A stretch of DNA of 64,000 nt from JAAYTL01 sp031460505. GTDB lineage: Bacteria; Bacillota; Clostridia; Tissierellales; Tissierellaceae. The notes below the pieces were generated by a model. It was given only the letters and a program-made list of their open reading frames with translations, ran no database searches and was not told the origin of the DNA. Within the stretch, counting starts at the first letter, position 1. The number at the start of each line of letters is the position of its first letter. The stretch covers positions 372,001 to 436,000 of the forward strand of contig JAVKTT010000002.1 in NCBI GenBank assembly GCA_031460505.1, given 5' to 3'. Of this stretch, positions 1-10,900 are shown one piece after another. The position numbers and the translations under genes were made by a program.

Positions 1-436
1 TATCATTATTCTCTGTATAATAGGTATCATCATCAAAAGGAATATACCCTTCTGTAGCATGGGTATGGTATACAAATATATATGGTTTAGTTTTATCTAT
101 TTTTATCTTCTCAATATTTAAGGATTCCGGTATACTTCCTATGGAACCCTTTCCTTTAGAATCCTTTACAATTATTAGGTTTTCATAATTATCAATAGGA
201 TTTATTATGATAAAATCTTCAGCCCTATCAATTTCCTGCTCTGACATATCATCATCATTCATTTTATTCTCATCTTCACCTTCAGTAATATTGAATACTT
301 CCCGTATTATATTTTTAAAATTAAATACAGGTATATCAATATTTCTCAAAAATAAGATAGTCATGGATCCTATGTTTAAAATGATTAAACAAATCAGTGC
401 CAATATCAAATATGTACCCTTATTGCTCCTTCTCAT
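1..436 (-). CDS. spoIIP: Stage II sporulation protein P (partial, N-terminal part)
   Basis: This is the first 145 codons of a gene that runs off the left edge of the window. SpoIIP is a membrane-anchored cell-wall hydrolase (amidase and endopeptidase) that works with SpoIID and SpoIIM to drive forespore engulfment. The sequence shows one membrane anchor at about residues 8-30, an acidic linker, and the start of the catalytic domain with the YHTHATEG motif at 123-130, which carries the zinc-binding and catalytic His of the family. A GGAGGGG ribosome binding site precedes the ATG. It follows gpr on the same strand, the usual clostridial and Bacillus order, so the two are probably expressed together during sporulation. 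The call is secure despite the truncation. Confidence 0.9.
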   Translation of the reverse strand, partial: MRRSNKGTYLILALICLIILNIGSMTILFLRNIDIPVFNFKNIIREVFNITEGEDENKMNDDDMSEQEIDRAEDFIIINPIDNYENLIIVKDSKGKGSIGSIPESLNIEKIKIDKTKPYIFVYHTHATEGYIPFDDDTYYTENND

Positions 437-500
437 GATAATTCCCCTCCACATAAAGATATATATTCAATTTATGTCACTAATATGATATTAATTATTT

Positions 501-1481
501 CTATCTTATATATCTATTTACATCACTAATATCTATACCTGGATGAAGGGCAATATTTAGTCCATTTGCAATGACAATAGATAAATCATCTATCAATACA
601 TTGATATCCTTAGGGGTCACTATTACATTCCCCATAAAAGGATTTAGAACTTCTTCAATCAAAGCATATTTATCGTTATCTGATAGTTCATCGAGTAAAG
701 AATAAAATTCCTTTCCTACTTCTGCTACATTCTTCAAGGAATCTAAAATTAAGTCCATAGTATCATTTACCATCGTAGCTGCATTAACTACTGTAGGAAT
801 ACCTAATGATACTACTGGAACTCCTAGACTTTCCTTATTTAAACCTTGCCTATGATTACCTACTCCACTTCCAGGGGTGATCCCTATATCAGTTATCTGT
901 ATGGTAGTACTGACCCTTTCCATCTTTCTAGATGACAATGCATCTATGGCTATTACTAAATCTGGCTTTATCTTATCCACTATACCTTTAACTACATCAA
1001 AGGTTTCTATTCCAGTAAGTCCTAGTACTCCTGGTGACATAGCAGCAACATTTACCATAGATTCATCTGATTCCTTATTATAATTAATAAAGATATGTCT
1101 AGTAACCAATACCCTTTCAATAACCTTAGGTCCCAATGCATCTGAGCTAATATTCCAGTTTCCAAGACCAACAATCAATACTTTTTCCTTTTTTAAATCT
1201 TTAACTAAATTTTTAAGTACCTTAGAAAGCTCAATACTTACTTCATCCTTTAAATCCTCATCGGTTTTATTTAAATTAGGAACTTCTATTGTTATATAGG
1301 TACCTATAGGTTTTCCAATAATTGAGCTACCTCTATCATTTAATACCTTTACAGTTGTCACTGAGTGATTTTTTTCTTCAACTACATCTACAGATACTCC
1401 CTCTATTTCACCTTTATTGTTTTCCTCCTGATATATCTCCCTACTTTCTATAGCCAAGTCAGTATAAATATGTTTTTTCAT
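501..1481 (-). CDS. gpr: Spore germination protease GPR
   Basis: GPR degrades the small acid-soluble proteins that coat spore DNA, early in germination. It is made as a zymogen in the forespore and activates itself by removing a short N-terminal propeptide. The 326-residue length is slightly shorter than Bacillus GPR, as is normal in clostridia. The two acidic active-site regions are visible: Asp114 in SSDALGP and Asp180 in AIDALSSRKMERV. The start is an ATG after an AAGGAG site. It is divergent from rpsT and upstream of spoIIP, which is the conserved neighbourhood. Forespore-specific control is expected from the family, but I did not identify a promoter. Confidence 0.95.
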   Translation of the reverse strand: MKKHIYTDLAIESREIYQEENNKGEIEGVSVDVVEEKNHSVTTVKVLNDRGSSIIGKPIGTYITIEVPNLNKTDEDLKDEVSIELSKVLKNLVKDLKKEKVLIVGLGNWNISSDALGPKVIERVLVTRHIFINYNKESDESMVNVAAMSPGVLGLTGIETFDVVKGIVDKIKPDLVIAIDALSSRKMERVSTTIQITDIGITPGSGVGNHRQGLNKESLGVPVVSLGIPTVVNAATMVNDTMDLILDSLKNVAEVGKEFYSLLDELSDNDKYALIEEVLNPFMGNVIVTPKDINVLIDDLSIVIANGLNIALHPGIDISDVNRYIR

Positions 1482-1557
1482 GCCAAAACTCCTTTCCTAA
1501 TGTGGTTTATAATAATTTTATCCATTAATAATATTATTTATCCTTGCATTTTAAGCT

Positions 1558-1586
1558 TTGACATGGTAGAATATCTTTTGTTAGAT
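1558..1586 (+). promoter_or_regulatory. Possible sigma-A promoter of rpsT
   Basis: A perfect TTGACA -35 box at 1558-1563 is followed after 17 bases by TTAGAT at 1581-1586, a weak -10 box. Transcription would begin only a few bases before the GGGAGGTG ribosome binding site at 1594-1601, which is unusually close. This is a tentative call. Confidence 0.35.
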
Positions 1587-1607
1587 ACATATTGGGAGGT
1601 GAAACTA

Positions 1608-1871
1608 TTGGCTAATATTAAATCAGCTAAGAAAAGAATTGAATTAACTAAGAATAAAACACTTATTAATAAAGCAAAGAAAACTGAAATTAAAACATAT
1701 ATTAAGAAATTCGAAACTGCTTTAAATGAAGGTAACTTAGATGAGGCTCAAGTATTAATCAAAGCTATCGATAAGAAATTAAAGAGAGCAGCTCAAAGAA
1801 ATATCATTCATGATAATGCTGTTGCAAGAAAAATGAGTCACTTAACTAAAAGATTAAATAAAGCAATGTAA
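1608..1871 (+). CDS. rpsT: Small ribosomal subunit protein bS20
   Basis: This 87-residue, Lys-rich helical protein is bS20, which binds 16S rRNA during small-subunit assembly. The mature N-terminus ANIKSAKKRIE and the internal IKKFETAL are typical. The start is a TTG at 1608, seven bases after a strong GGGAGGTG site. The open frame reaches further upstream, but that part is non-homologous and lies before the ribosome binding site. TTG initiation of rpsT is seen in other bacteria and is linked to its autoregulation. It is the only plus-strand gene in this core block and ends in a bidirectional terminator shared with holA. Confidence 0.95.
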   Translation: MANIKSAKKRIELTKNKTLINKAKKTEIKTYIKKFETALNEGNLDEAQVLIKAIDKKLKRAAQRNIIHDNAVARKMSHLTKRLNKAM

Positions 1872-1902
1872 ATAAAACTTCGGACCTCCGAAGCTTTATT
1901 TT
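1871..1902. terminator. Bidirectional terminator between rpsT and holA
   Basis: CTTCGG, the loop ACCT and CCGAAG form a stem flanked by A-rich and T-rich runs on both sides. It can therefore end transcripts from either convergent gene. Confidence 0.8.
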
Positions 1903-2929
1903 ATTTTTTGCACAATTTTACTAAGAGAATCTCCATTTCAAGTTTATCTTGATTAGAAACAGTCTTAAGTTTTAAATCCATTTGAAGCAAATACTCCATA
2001 ATTCTCTCTAAATGAGACACTTCAAAGTTAAAGGATTGAGTCCTTATCTTTTTGAATTCGTAATCCTTAATACCTAGCTTATCTTGTATTAGTCTATCAT
2101 CATACCCCTTATTCCTGTATAACTTATATCCTAACAATAGTCTAATCTGTCTTGTAATCATATGAAAAATTCTTGGAACAGGTTCATTAGACTGATACAT
2201 ATCATTGAATACATTTATTGCTGTTTCAGAATCATTTCTATTTATGGCATTTAATAATTCAAAGATATTGGTATCAATAGACTTAATCAACACTTTATCT
2301 ATATCATCTCTTGTGATACTCTGATTTTTAGAATAATTTATAACCTTTACTAGCTCATTTTCAATATCATATAGATTTACATTGATATTTTTACTTTTAT
2401 ATGATGAATTATCTATAAAATAGTTTATATCAGATACACTCATCTTTTTATTATTCTTATGTAATATGGAATTAGCCCAACTGATTAAGTCGTTGTTTAG
2501 TAGTTTTGTAAACTCCACAGCTTTATTTTGCTTATTAAAATATCTATAAATCTTGGTATTCTTCTTTATAGTTGAAGTATTATCAAGAAATATTAATATC
2601 AAGTAATCCCCAAGATCATCTATGTATTTATAAAAGTTCTTTTCAAAATCCCCATTACCATTATCCAAAAAAGCAGAAACATCCTTAAGGACTACCATTT
2701 TCTTGCTAGACATAAATGGTAGGGTTTCGCAAGCATTTATCAAATCATCTAAAAAGGTATCCTTGCCTTCTAATTTAGTAAAGTTTAAAGTCTCAAAGGA
2801 TTCCTCAATATATTTATTCTTTAAATTATCTATAGTCAAATTCATCATATATTCTTCATCACCTACAAATAGGTAAGAAGAAGTAATATTATCGTTTTTT
2901 ATGTTTTTTAGAAATTCATTGTATAGCAT
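1901..2929 (-). CDS. holA: DNA polymerase III subunit delta
   Basis: HolA is the clamp-loader subunit that opens the beta sliding clamp at the replication fork. The 342-residue length fits the family. The N-terminal part shows the expected YLFVGDEEYMM segment and a conserved hydrophobic strand followed by an F-L-D-N acidic stretch. The C-terminal helical domain contains PVPRIFHMITRQIRLLL, typical of firmicute delta subunits. An AAGGAG site lies 8 bases before the ATG. Its position between comEC and rpsT is the conserved firmicute arrangement. There are no oddities. Confidence 0.93.
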   Translation of the reverse strand: MLYNEFLKNIKNDNITSSYLFVGDEEYMMNLTIDNLKNKYIEESFETLNFTKLEGKDTFLDDLINACETLPFMSSKKMVVLKDVSAFLDNGNGDFEKNFYKYIDDLGDYLILIFLDNTSTIKKNTKIYRYFNKQNKAVEFTKLLNNDLISWANSILHKNNKKMSVSDINYFIDNSSYKSKNINVNLYDIENELVKVINYSKNQSITRDDIDKVLIKSIDTNIFELLNAINRNDSETAINVFNDMYQSNEPVPRIFHMITRQIRLLLGYKLYRNKGYDDRLIQDKLGIKDYEFKKIRTQSFNFEVSHLERIMEYLLQMDLKLKTVSNQDKLEMEILLVKLCKK

Positions 2930-3004
2930 AATACTAACTCCTTTTATTAATTTGTCATTCTAAAACCTAGGATCCCTCATTGCTTCGGGATGACATGGTG
3001 ATAA

Positions 3005-5296
3005 TTAATCTAGATTGCAATAAGATATTATCTCGTAACCGTTTCTATCGACTACCACCTTCACAAGCCCCATCTCATCAGTTCTATATATATTAATCCC
3101 ATATTCATCATACCTATTTATAACATCAGCGCTAGGATGATTGTACATATTATTTCTTCCTACGGAGATTATAGCATCTTTTGGTCCTATGCTCTCTATA
3201 AATGCATCAGTAGATGAAGTATTACTTCCATGGTGAGGGGCTTTTATTATATCAATAGGATAATTTATATGGTCCTTTATCCTATACTCAGCTTCCTTTT
3301 CAATGTCTCCCGTAAGCAAAATATTTGCTCCATTGCTTCTAAGAATTGACACTAGGGACCCATTATTCCCATTAAAGAATGTATCTTCTCTAGGCCATAT
3401 TATATCCAAAAACACATCATTATCTAATTTTAACTGGTGCCCTTCTTTAAGGATTAATGATTTCACACCACTTGAACTTATCATATTTAACATTTCATAA
3501 TCATTAAGTAGTTGGCTCATAAATATATATCCAATATCTAACTCTTCAAGAAGTATAGGCACTCCTTGACTATGATCTTCATCAAAGTGTGTAATAAACA
3601 ATCCATCTAATTCATATATACCAAGCTTCTGCAGATATGGTAGAGTTATTCCTTCTGCTATATTATAATCACCAAACAGGCTACCACCAGTGTCCATGAG
3701 ATAATCAGCCCTCTTAGTTCTAATTAGTATGGCATCACCTTGACCCACATCTATAAAATGAAGCTCCACATTTTCATAGTTTGAAATCAAATAAGTATTA
3801 AATATAATTACAAATATTAAAGATATAGTTATAGTCTTCACTTGGAACTTGTTAAGTCCTTTTATATTTATTAATCCAAATATAACGAACAGCATCAAAT
3901 AAAATATAACTATGGTAATTATCTCAGGAGAAAACACCTTTATATTAAAAATATCTACTTCTTTCAATATATCAAGTAAAAACACCTCAAAGTTCAATAT
4001 TTTATTAAGTGCAAATCCAATCAATATACTAACAAAAGGTAAAAACCCAAATACAATCATCAAAAATCCTAATACAAGCCCAAAAGATATAATAGGAATG
4101 ATCACCAGATTTGCAATGATACTAAGCAAATTGATCTGATTAAAATAATATGCTTGAAAAGGAAATAAACCTATCTGAACACCTAGTATTGAAGCAAGTG
4201 ATGTAGTCAATTTATTGATGTAAGGATAAAATCTATGCTTAATCCTTGGAGCAAATATAATTATAGAAAAAGTTGCTCCAAAGGACAACTGAAACCCTAT
4301 ATTAAATAGATAATATGGGTTGATTAGCAGTAACACAAACATAGCAAAACTTAAGGTATTTATAGAATCATAGGGTTCATGAATCAGTTGAGATAAATAT
4401 AGGACTGAAAACATAATACTAGAACGAAGAATCGATGGTGGAAATCCTATTAAATATCCATAAATCCATATGGTGGATAAAGTAATTATCACATTAACTC
4501 TTCTTTTGATACCAAGATTAGACAGTACAAAGGTTATAAAACCAGAAATAATACCAATATGTAGCCCTGATACTGCCAATATATGAGCTAGTCCCATATC
4601 CCGATATGTATCAATATCCTCGTCCTTTAAATAGGATGATTGTCCTAAAAATATGCTGGTCATTAAACTGGCATTATCCTCAGATAAATATGTATAAAAT
4701 GTATCTTTAACTAAATCAGTAAATTTTGTTTTGACAATATACCTAGTAGATATATTGTCCCTATTGATCTTATGTATATCATGTTCCTTGATGGTCATAG
4801 TGGTATATATCTTTTCAGTCATTAGATTTAATCTATAATTAAATAGCTTTGGATTGGTATTTTCCTTGGGTAGTTTTAATTCACCACTAAAATATACCTT
4901 TTCACCAATCTCTAAGGCCTTACTACCAATTACATTTAATATAATCCTTTCCTTAGGAGTTGATTTATTATCTACATTGTCTATTGATAGTATATATTTA
5001 CTAAAGTCCTCTTCTCTATCTAATACCTCTTCAACTATCCCTACAAAATCTAATCTTTTATCCATATATCTATGAAGATTACTACTTTCAGCATTAATAC
5101 CTATAAATATTCCAAATAATAGGAATAAAATGAGTAATACCCTTTGATTTAAAGCACCCTTTATTATATTATATATTAAAGAAAGAATTGTAAATACAAG
5201 CAAAATAAATACCATATAGATATTTATGGTAAAATAATATGAAATCAAAATTCCAATAATCAAAGGTATGGTTAGGATAGTAAAAGGCTTTATCAT
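3005..5296 (-). CDS. comEC: DNA internalisation / competence protein ComEC/Rec2
   Basis: ComEC forms the inner-membrane channel that takes up single-stranded DNA during natural transformation. The 763 residues carry the full domain set: an N-terminal DUF4131 region with several membrane helices and a soluble OB-like part (about 1-190), the Competence channel domain with many helices and the AVSGLHIGI motif (about 200-480), and a C-terminal metallo-beta-lactamase-like nuclease domain (about 505-763). The nuclease domain has HFIDVGQGDA, MDTGG, THFDEDHSQG and APHHGSNTS, so the metal ligands look intact. An AGGAG site precedes the ATG. Whether the organism is transformable cannot be said from this gene alone. 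Confidence 0.95.
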   Translation of the reverse strand: MIKPFTILTIPLIIGILISYYFTINIYMVFILLVFTILSLIYNIIKGALNQRVLLILFLLFGIFIGINAESSNLHRYMDKRLDFVGIVEEVLDREEDFSKYILSIDNVDNKSTPKERIILNVIGSKALEIGEKVYFSGELKLPKENTNPKLFNYRLNLMTEKIYTTMTIKEHDIHKINRDNISTRYIVKTKFTDLVKDTFYTYLSEDNASLMTSIFLGQSSYLKDEDIDTYRDMGLAHILAVSGLHIGIISGFITFVLSNLGIKRRVNVIITLSTIWIYGYLIGFPPSILRSSIMFSVLYLSQLIHEPYDSINTLSFAMFVLLLINPYYLFNIGFQLSFGATFSIIIFAPRIKHRFYPYINKLTTSLASILGVQIGLFPFQAYYFNQINLLSIIANLVIIPIISFGLVLGFLMIVFGFLPFVSILIGFALNKILNFEVFLLDILKEVDIFNIKVFSPEIITIVIFYLMLFVIFGLINIKGLNKFQVKTITISLIFVIIFNTYLISNYENVELHFIDVGQGDAILIRTKRADYLMDTGGSLFGDYNIAEGITLPYLQKLGIYELDGLFITHFDEDHSQGVPILLEELDIGYIFMSQLLNDYEMLNMISSSGVKSLILKEGHQLKLDNDVFLDIIWPREDTFFNGNNGSLVSILRSNGANILLTGDIEKEAEYRIKDHINYPIDIIKAPHHGSNTSSTDAFIESIGPKDAIISVGRNNMYNHPSADVINRYDEYGINIYRTDEMGLVKVVVDRNGYEIISYCNLD

Positions 5297-5387
5297 ATCT
5301 TGCTCCTGTATTTTGATTAAAAAATTGAAGATTTAAGGTATTTATATAATTATAGCACAGATTTTGAGAAAGGCTCGGTGATTTTGT

Positions 5388-6593
5388 ATGACTTATAAGG
5401 TTTTTATGGACAATCCATATTTAAAAGAATTAGATGGAAAAATCACAAAAAAAGAATTCAAAGAAAATAAATCATATATACAATTAGACAAGACAATATT
5501 CTATCCAGATATGGCCGGTGGACAACCTATGGATTATGGCACAATAAACGGTTCGGAAGTCCTTGAAGTATTTGAAGAAGGCGAAGAAATCATCCATGTA
5601 GTAAAAGGAGAGTTCAAATCAAATAGAGTACATATGTCAATAGATTGGGAACGACGATTGGATTTGATGCAGCAGCATACTGGTGAGCATATACTTGCCT
5701 CTTCATTCTATAGATTATTCAATGCAACCACCTCAAGTCTTCATATAGGAAATGAATACAACACCATTGATATAGCAAGACCTTATCTTCTAGAAGATGA
5801 AGCATCTAAAGTAGAGTATTTAGCAAACAAAGTAATCCAATCAAACTTTAGAGTAAAGTCATATACGGTAAATCGTGATCAGCTTACAAAGATTCCTCTA
5901 AGAAAGGAAGTATCCGTTGATGATGAAAACTTAAGAATTATCGAGGTTGATAATGTTGACTACATCGCATGTTGTGGTACCCATGTGTCTAATACTGGTG
6001 AGATTGGTTTAATCAAGATTCGTAAGTGGGAAAAATACAAAGGCAATATTAGAGTAGAATTTATATGCGGCACTAGAGCCCTAAATGATTACTCTTGGAA
6101 GAATTCGTATATCAATGAAATAGGTACCCTGCTCTCTGCAAAGGACATAGATGTATTAGATAAAGTAAATCAATTATATGGTGCTAAGGAAACTTTAGAA
6201 AAGGAAAATAGATATCTTAGAGAAGAATTATATAAGATTAAAGGTGAGATTCTTTTAAAGGAATCTACAACAGAAAATAATATTAACTATATAATAAAAA
6301 ATTTCAAAGATGTGGATTTAAAAGAGATAAATTTAATATCATCTAATTTAAATAAAACCAATGAAAATCTAATCCAAATCTATAGTATCTCGACCGCAGA
6401 AATGGGCCAGTTCCTCATAACAAGAAGTAAGGATTTGGATATAAATCTTAAAGACATATATAAAGAAGTATCAGACAAAATCATAATAAAAGGTGGCGGC
6501 AGCCCACAAATGATCCAAGGAGTATCGTCAATTGCAGTATTGGACAAAGTGATGACTATGTTTGAAAAAGAGATTAAGAAAATATTGAAGTAA
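5388..6593 (+). CDS. AlaX-type alanyl-tRNA editing protein with DHHA1 domain
   Basis: AlaX proteins hydrolyse mischarged Ser-tRNA(Ala) or Gly-tRNA(Ala) in trans. The protein has an N-terminal barrel, then the editing domain with zinc ligands His97 and His101 (HTGEH) and Cys195 and His199 (CCGTH). A coiled-coil linker follows at about 260-300, and then a C-terminal DHHA1 domain with the glycine-rich IIKGGGSPQM. Its 401 residues match the long AlaX form. There is no class II synthetase core, so it is not an alanyl-tRNA synthetase. It stands alone on the plus strand and ends in a strong terminator. The domain call is firm; the exact substrate is inferred. Confidence 0.88.
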   Translation: MTYKVFMDNPYLKELDGKITKKEFKENKSYIQLDKTIFYPDMAGGQPMDYGTINGSEVLEVFEEGEEIIHVVKGEFKSNRVHMSIDWERRLDLMQQHTGEHILASSFYRLFNATTSSLHIGNEYNTIDIARPYLLEDEASKVEYLANKVIQSNFRVKSYTVNRDQLTKIPLRKEVSVDDENLRIIEVDNVDYIACCGTHVSNTGEIGLIKIRKWEKYKGNIRVEFICGTRALNDYSWKNSYINEIGTLLSAKDIDVLDKVNQLYGAKETLEKENRYLREELYKIKGEILLKESTTENNINYIIKNFKDVDLKEINLISSNLNKTNENLIQIYSISTAEMGQFLITRSKDLDINLKDIYKEVSDKIIIKGGGSPQMIQGVSSIAVLDKVMTMFEKEIKKILK

Positions 6594-6620
6594 GGTAGAC
6601 CACTTGGTCTACCTTACTTT
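6588..6620. terminator. Bidirectional terminator
   Basis: A perfect 14-bp inverted repeat with a 4-base loop overlaps the stop of the AlaX gene and faces the end of the minus-strand ATPase gene. T-rich flanks occur on both sides. Confidence 0.9.
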
Positions 6621-7694
6621 CTATTTCATATAAGATTCAATTTCTGCCCAAAGTCTTTCCTTAACCTCATCTACACCTTTATAATTAACAGCCTTCTTAT
6701 AGGAGTCCTCCAAAGCTTGATGATTATCCTTTGCACCTCTTAGTCCTTCCACACCACCTAGTACAAGTTCATTGAACATTTTAATATCATAATTTTCTTC
6801 ACCTGATTTCTCTTCAGGCTTATTAAAGAATTGATTAAAGTCTATTAGAGTATTAGGAAATTCCTTAGTCCGTAAATTAGATGATATAATAGTATCAAGT
6901 TCAAAGATGATAACAGACTCTATCTTAGTTGGAATTAATGGATTATAGTAAATCTCAATATGATAATCCCTAAGTTTTGCAGCATCAATAACTCTCTCTA
7001 AAAATACACTTTTACCTGTACCTGTATCCCCCTGTAAATAATATCTAGTGTCTACATAGTTGAGTATTGTCTTAATATTATCCACGTATCCGTTAGGTGT
7101 ATAAGCAGATGAAAATAGCCTTCGCACTTTAAAATCCTTATTCACCTCTATAGGTTCTTTAGAAAAAATCTCAAGTATCAATTCTTTACTCAGATTGTTT
7201 ATAGCTTTAAAGTCAACAAATTCCTTATTTACTTCTTCGATTTCAGAATAAATATTCTTGGCAGCTTTGAAATAATTAAAAGCTCTTCTATAAGCTTTTT
7301 TGTTATTTCCTTTTGCTTTAATTATTTCCTCCTTGGAATCTACTATTTTATCAGTATTGATAAATTGAGTTAAATCAATAATAGTTTCAGTCAATCCAGG
7401 ATAAGTTGGATCTATAGCATGTGGTGGTGTACCATCAATAATACATATTTTAAGCTCCTCAATCACCACAGCATCAATAGAGTTTGGATCAGATGGACAA
7501 TGATGAAGCTCCACTGAATATCCCTTCTCATAGGCTCTCTTGCCTATCTCCTTCATCATGGAAGATTTGCCTCCACCTGGCATACCTTTTAGTATATAAA
7601 GCATATTTCTATTTGTTCCAATTATATTATCATGAAGAGAATAAAAGCCTTCAGATGTATTCCCTCCTGGAAATATTCTACGAACATTAGCCAT
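6621..7694 (-). CDS. Tandem P-loop ATPase of the PRK06851 type
   Basis: This 357-residue soluble protein has two nucleotide-binding halves. Walker A motifs lie at 37-45 (GMPGGGKSS) and 222-229 (GDTGTGKS), each followed by an acidic strand resembling a Walker B. This layout is that of a conserved, uncharacterised clostridial ATPase family (PRK06851) often found in spore formers. The cellular role is not known to me. It has a clear GGAGGTG site 5 to 10 bases before the ATG and no co-directional partner within 300 bases. The family call is reasonably firm; no function is claimed. Confidence 0.75.
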   Translation of the reverse strand: MANVRRIFPGGNTSEGFYSLHDNIIGTNRNMLYILKGMPGGGKSSMMKEIGKRAYEKGYSVELHHCPSDPNSIDAVVIEELKICIIDGTPPHAIDPTYPGLTETIIDLTQFINTDKIVDSKEEIIKAKGNNKKAYRRAFNYFKAAKNIYSEIEEVNKEFVDFKAINNLSKELILEIFSKEPIEVNKDFKVRRLFSSAYTPNGYVDNIKTILNYVDTRYYLQGDTGTGKSVFLERVIDAAKLRDYHIEIYYNPLIPTKIESVIIFELDTIISSNLRTKEFPNTLIDFNQFFNKPEEKSGEENYDIKMFNELVLGGVEGLRGAKDNHQALEDSYKKAVNYKGVDEVKERLWAEIESYMK

Positions 7695-7999
7695 ACAAGC
7701 ACCTCCAAAAAATAAATTTATAATATATAATTTATTCCATATAGGTTTATTATGTGCAGGAAGATGTAAAAGAACTCTTGGAAAGAGTTCTAGAGGGTAG
7801 TTTTGATGTTTAATATAAAAATGATGAGTCTTTCATTTTCTACTATTTTAGTATTTCAAAAAATATATGAATTAGATGATATACACTACACCCCTATTAG
7901 ACATACTGTCATTAGCCGTAAGATTAAGTAAACAATTATTTATTTATAAAGTAATAATGGTACTTTAAATACTGATAATAATGATTCATCGTGCGCTTA
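7695..7999. other. Intergenic region with one small hairpin
   Basis: No gene was seen in these 305 bases. The only structure is an inverted repeat at 7771-7791 (AGAACTCTT / AAGAGTTCT, three-base loop) that lacks a T tract. The stretch marks the boundary between core genes and the accessory island. Confidence 0.4.
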
Positions 8000-10900
8000 T
8001 TACTTATTGGCTAATTTTTTTCTTAATTCTTGATGTTTTCTTCCATATGCATAATAATAACTGTCATTCTTATAATAATTTTTTATCCATCCTTTATCTT
8101 TGAAACACTCTAATAGGTTTTTATCTTCAACAGTTAAATCAAATTGGCGTTTCCCTAACCCAAAAAGTTTTACATAATTATCAAATTTTGCAGCTATCAT
8201 TAACTGTATAACTTTTTTACTATTTAATGTATCAAAGTTATCACTAATAATTATCTTTTTGTAACTACTATCTATATCAACCTTTGTCGTTAATTCTAAC
8301 AGTAAATCATAGTAAAGATTATATTCATTGCTACTTATCTCGTCTATATATTGAATACATATTTCTGTTATAGCTCGCTTCATTTCAGTGGAGCTATTGT
8401 TATAATTATTAATAATGTAATTCAAATCACTACTATCAAACTTGTTATTAATTATATATAGTTCCAAGGCCTCATTATAATTACTATCTTCCATGATAAT
8501 ATTACCAGGAAATATTTTCGCTAAACTTATCTTATATGAATCTAGTAAACTTTCTTCATTCAATAATTCTAGAATTTCCTCTTCTATAATAACTTCTTCA
8601 TCTAAGCAATCAATATAATCCTGTATATCATTGATTATAAAAAATATCATTAAATCAGGATAGTTAGCCCTAACAAACTTAATGTTCTCTTTTGTCATAC
8701 CTATGATGCCTAATTCAATAAGAATCTCAAATTTTTCATCATTAATTTCGCTAATATTAAACTCACTATAGAATCGGTTAAATCCCCTTAAAATCATTTT
8801 ATATTTTTCATTTATTAATTCATTATTTTTAATAATATTTCTAAAAAATTTTGACACACCTTCCCCGTGATCCTCTTTGATTGAATTATAATCAAATTCT
8901 ATTTCATTAGGATTAGCATTTATAAACCTTGTAATTGTTGAATCCATCTTCTCGCTATACTTAAAATAATAAGTTAATATATTTTTAGTAGAGTAATAAA
9001 TAGTATTATTTTTAAATAATTCTTCCCAAAGAGTAGTATTTTCTATATCTTCTACATCTATGATAATTGTCGATAAATTTTGAATATATCTTGTTTTATT
9101 ATCATCTTCTATATTTGGATTATTTAAAATATCTATTACACTACCCTCAGAATCATTAAACTTATCGGATAAATTTGTAAATATTAATTTCATATAATCA
9201 TTTATATTTCTATCAATATAGTCTTTTAGTGGCGCATTAGGTTTAGATGAAATAAGTGTATAGTTTTTTTCTATAAAATCGGAGTCAATAGGAATATTAT
9301 ATACCTTTTCCAGTATTAATCTTATCATTGACAAATTTAACTCATAAAGGTTATTATTATAGACTTCTTTAAATAAATCTTTATTAGCTGAATCAAAATC
9401 AATGTTCTTAAAATAAATATCTAAAGAAATAAAAATGTTTATAATCTTATTTACATCAGGATTATCTATGTCTAGAAAATTTTCATTATTAGATATATAT
9501 GTTGTAATACAACTTTCAATATTCATTTTTTGAATATTTTCTAAACTTGAGTAATGAAGAGTATGAACCATATAAACTTTCTTCTTTTTACCTTCAATCT
9601 CTTTATTTGAAATTAAAAATACAAAAATCTCTTGCCAAAAAATATTTAGTTTTTTTACAAGTATGTTTGTATTTGAAGCTTGTACTATATAGCTAAATAT
9701 AAAATCAAATCTTCTATCTTCTCTTATTTGCCTAAAAAAATGGTCTAGATATTCTTGGTTATTATTTGCATAAATATTATCTAGTAAATGTTTTAATAAA
9801 TCAAAATTCAATGCTTCTTTTTGCTCTAAACTTCTAGGCTTCAAGTAAGTTATAACTTTTTCAGGGTCCTTTAACTTATAATTAAAATCCTTTGGCTCTT
9901 CATCCGTAATGCTTCTTAAGAAAATTTTATCATCCCTTGCTAATCCATTTTCATAGAAATAACTTAAATAATCAAAGTAAGTTTCATCAATATGGCCATT
10001 TCTGATTAGATATTTTATTAGTGGATAGTAGTGATTAGATATTATATGTTTATATCTTATTAAATTATTTTCTTCATCTCGAAGGTTGTATTCAAATAGT
10101 TCATTTATATCTACATAATCATTATTAATTAGTTCTCTCATTTTTAAGACACCAATTTTTCTTTTTTCTAGTTCTAATTCTTCAATCTCATTTTCTAATA
10201 TCTCTATTCCGTTATTTATTTTCTGTATGATTAAATTTTTTCTTTTTACATAGTCAGATTCTTCATTAAACATTTTTATACGATTGTTAATATCAATTAT
10301 TCCATACCCACCATAACCATTTGAGTTATATTGCTCTACTTTTGCATTATCTTGTTTCATTGACTTAATATATTCTAGTCTCGTTTTAAATCCATTATCA
10401 AATTTATTATTAACTTTATAGTTATATTGACCAGAAGTTACATATAATGTATCTAACTCATCTAAGTCAGTTAATTGTTCATCTTCAATAGCTTTGATAT
10501 TTTTTTGCTTTTCATCAATCAATAAATCTATTTTAGTTTTCGTGACTTTTATATAAGAGCCTTTATTTTCAAAAATGTTAAAAACGAATCCTTTATTTAA
10601 TTGCAAGTCTATAAAATCATTTGGAAATATATTTTTGTAAACAATTAAGGCCAGTAGTTTATTTAGATCTAGTTCGATCTCAGTTATTTGAAGTCTCCCA
10701 TAATATATTACATATTCATTATATATGTTTTTTAATAACCTCATGTCATCTATATATAAAGATATATCCCTCAAGAAAAAATCATCCAATTCACTTAGAA
10801 ATGTTTTTCCGTCACTTTTTAATAATCCCGCTTGCCCAAAAGTCTCTAAGATCTTATCATAGGAGTTTGAACTATCTATTACCGGGATAACTGGCAGGAT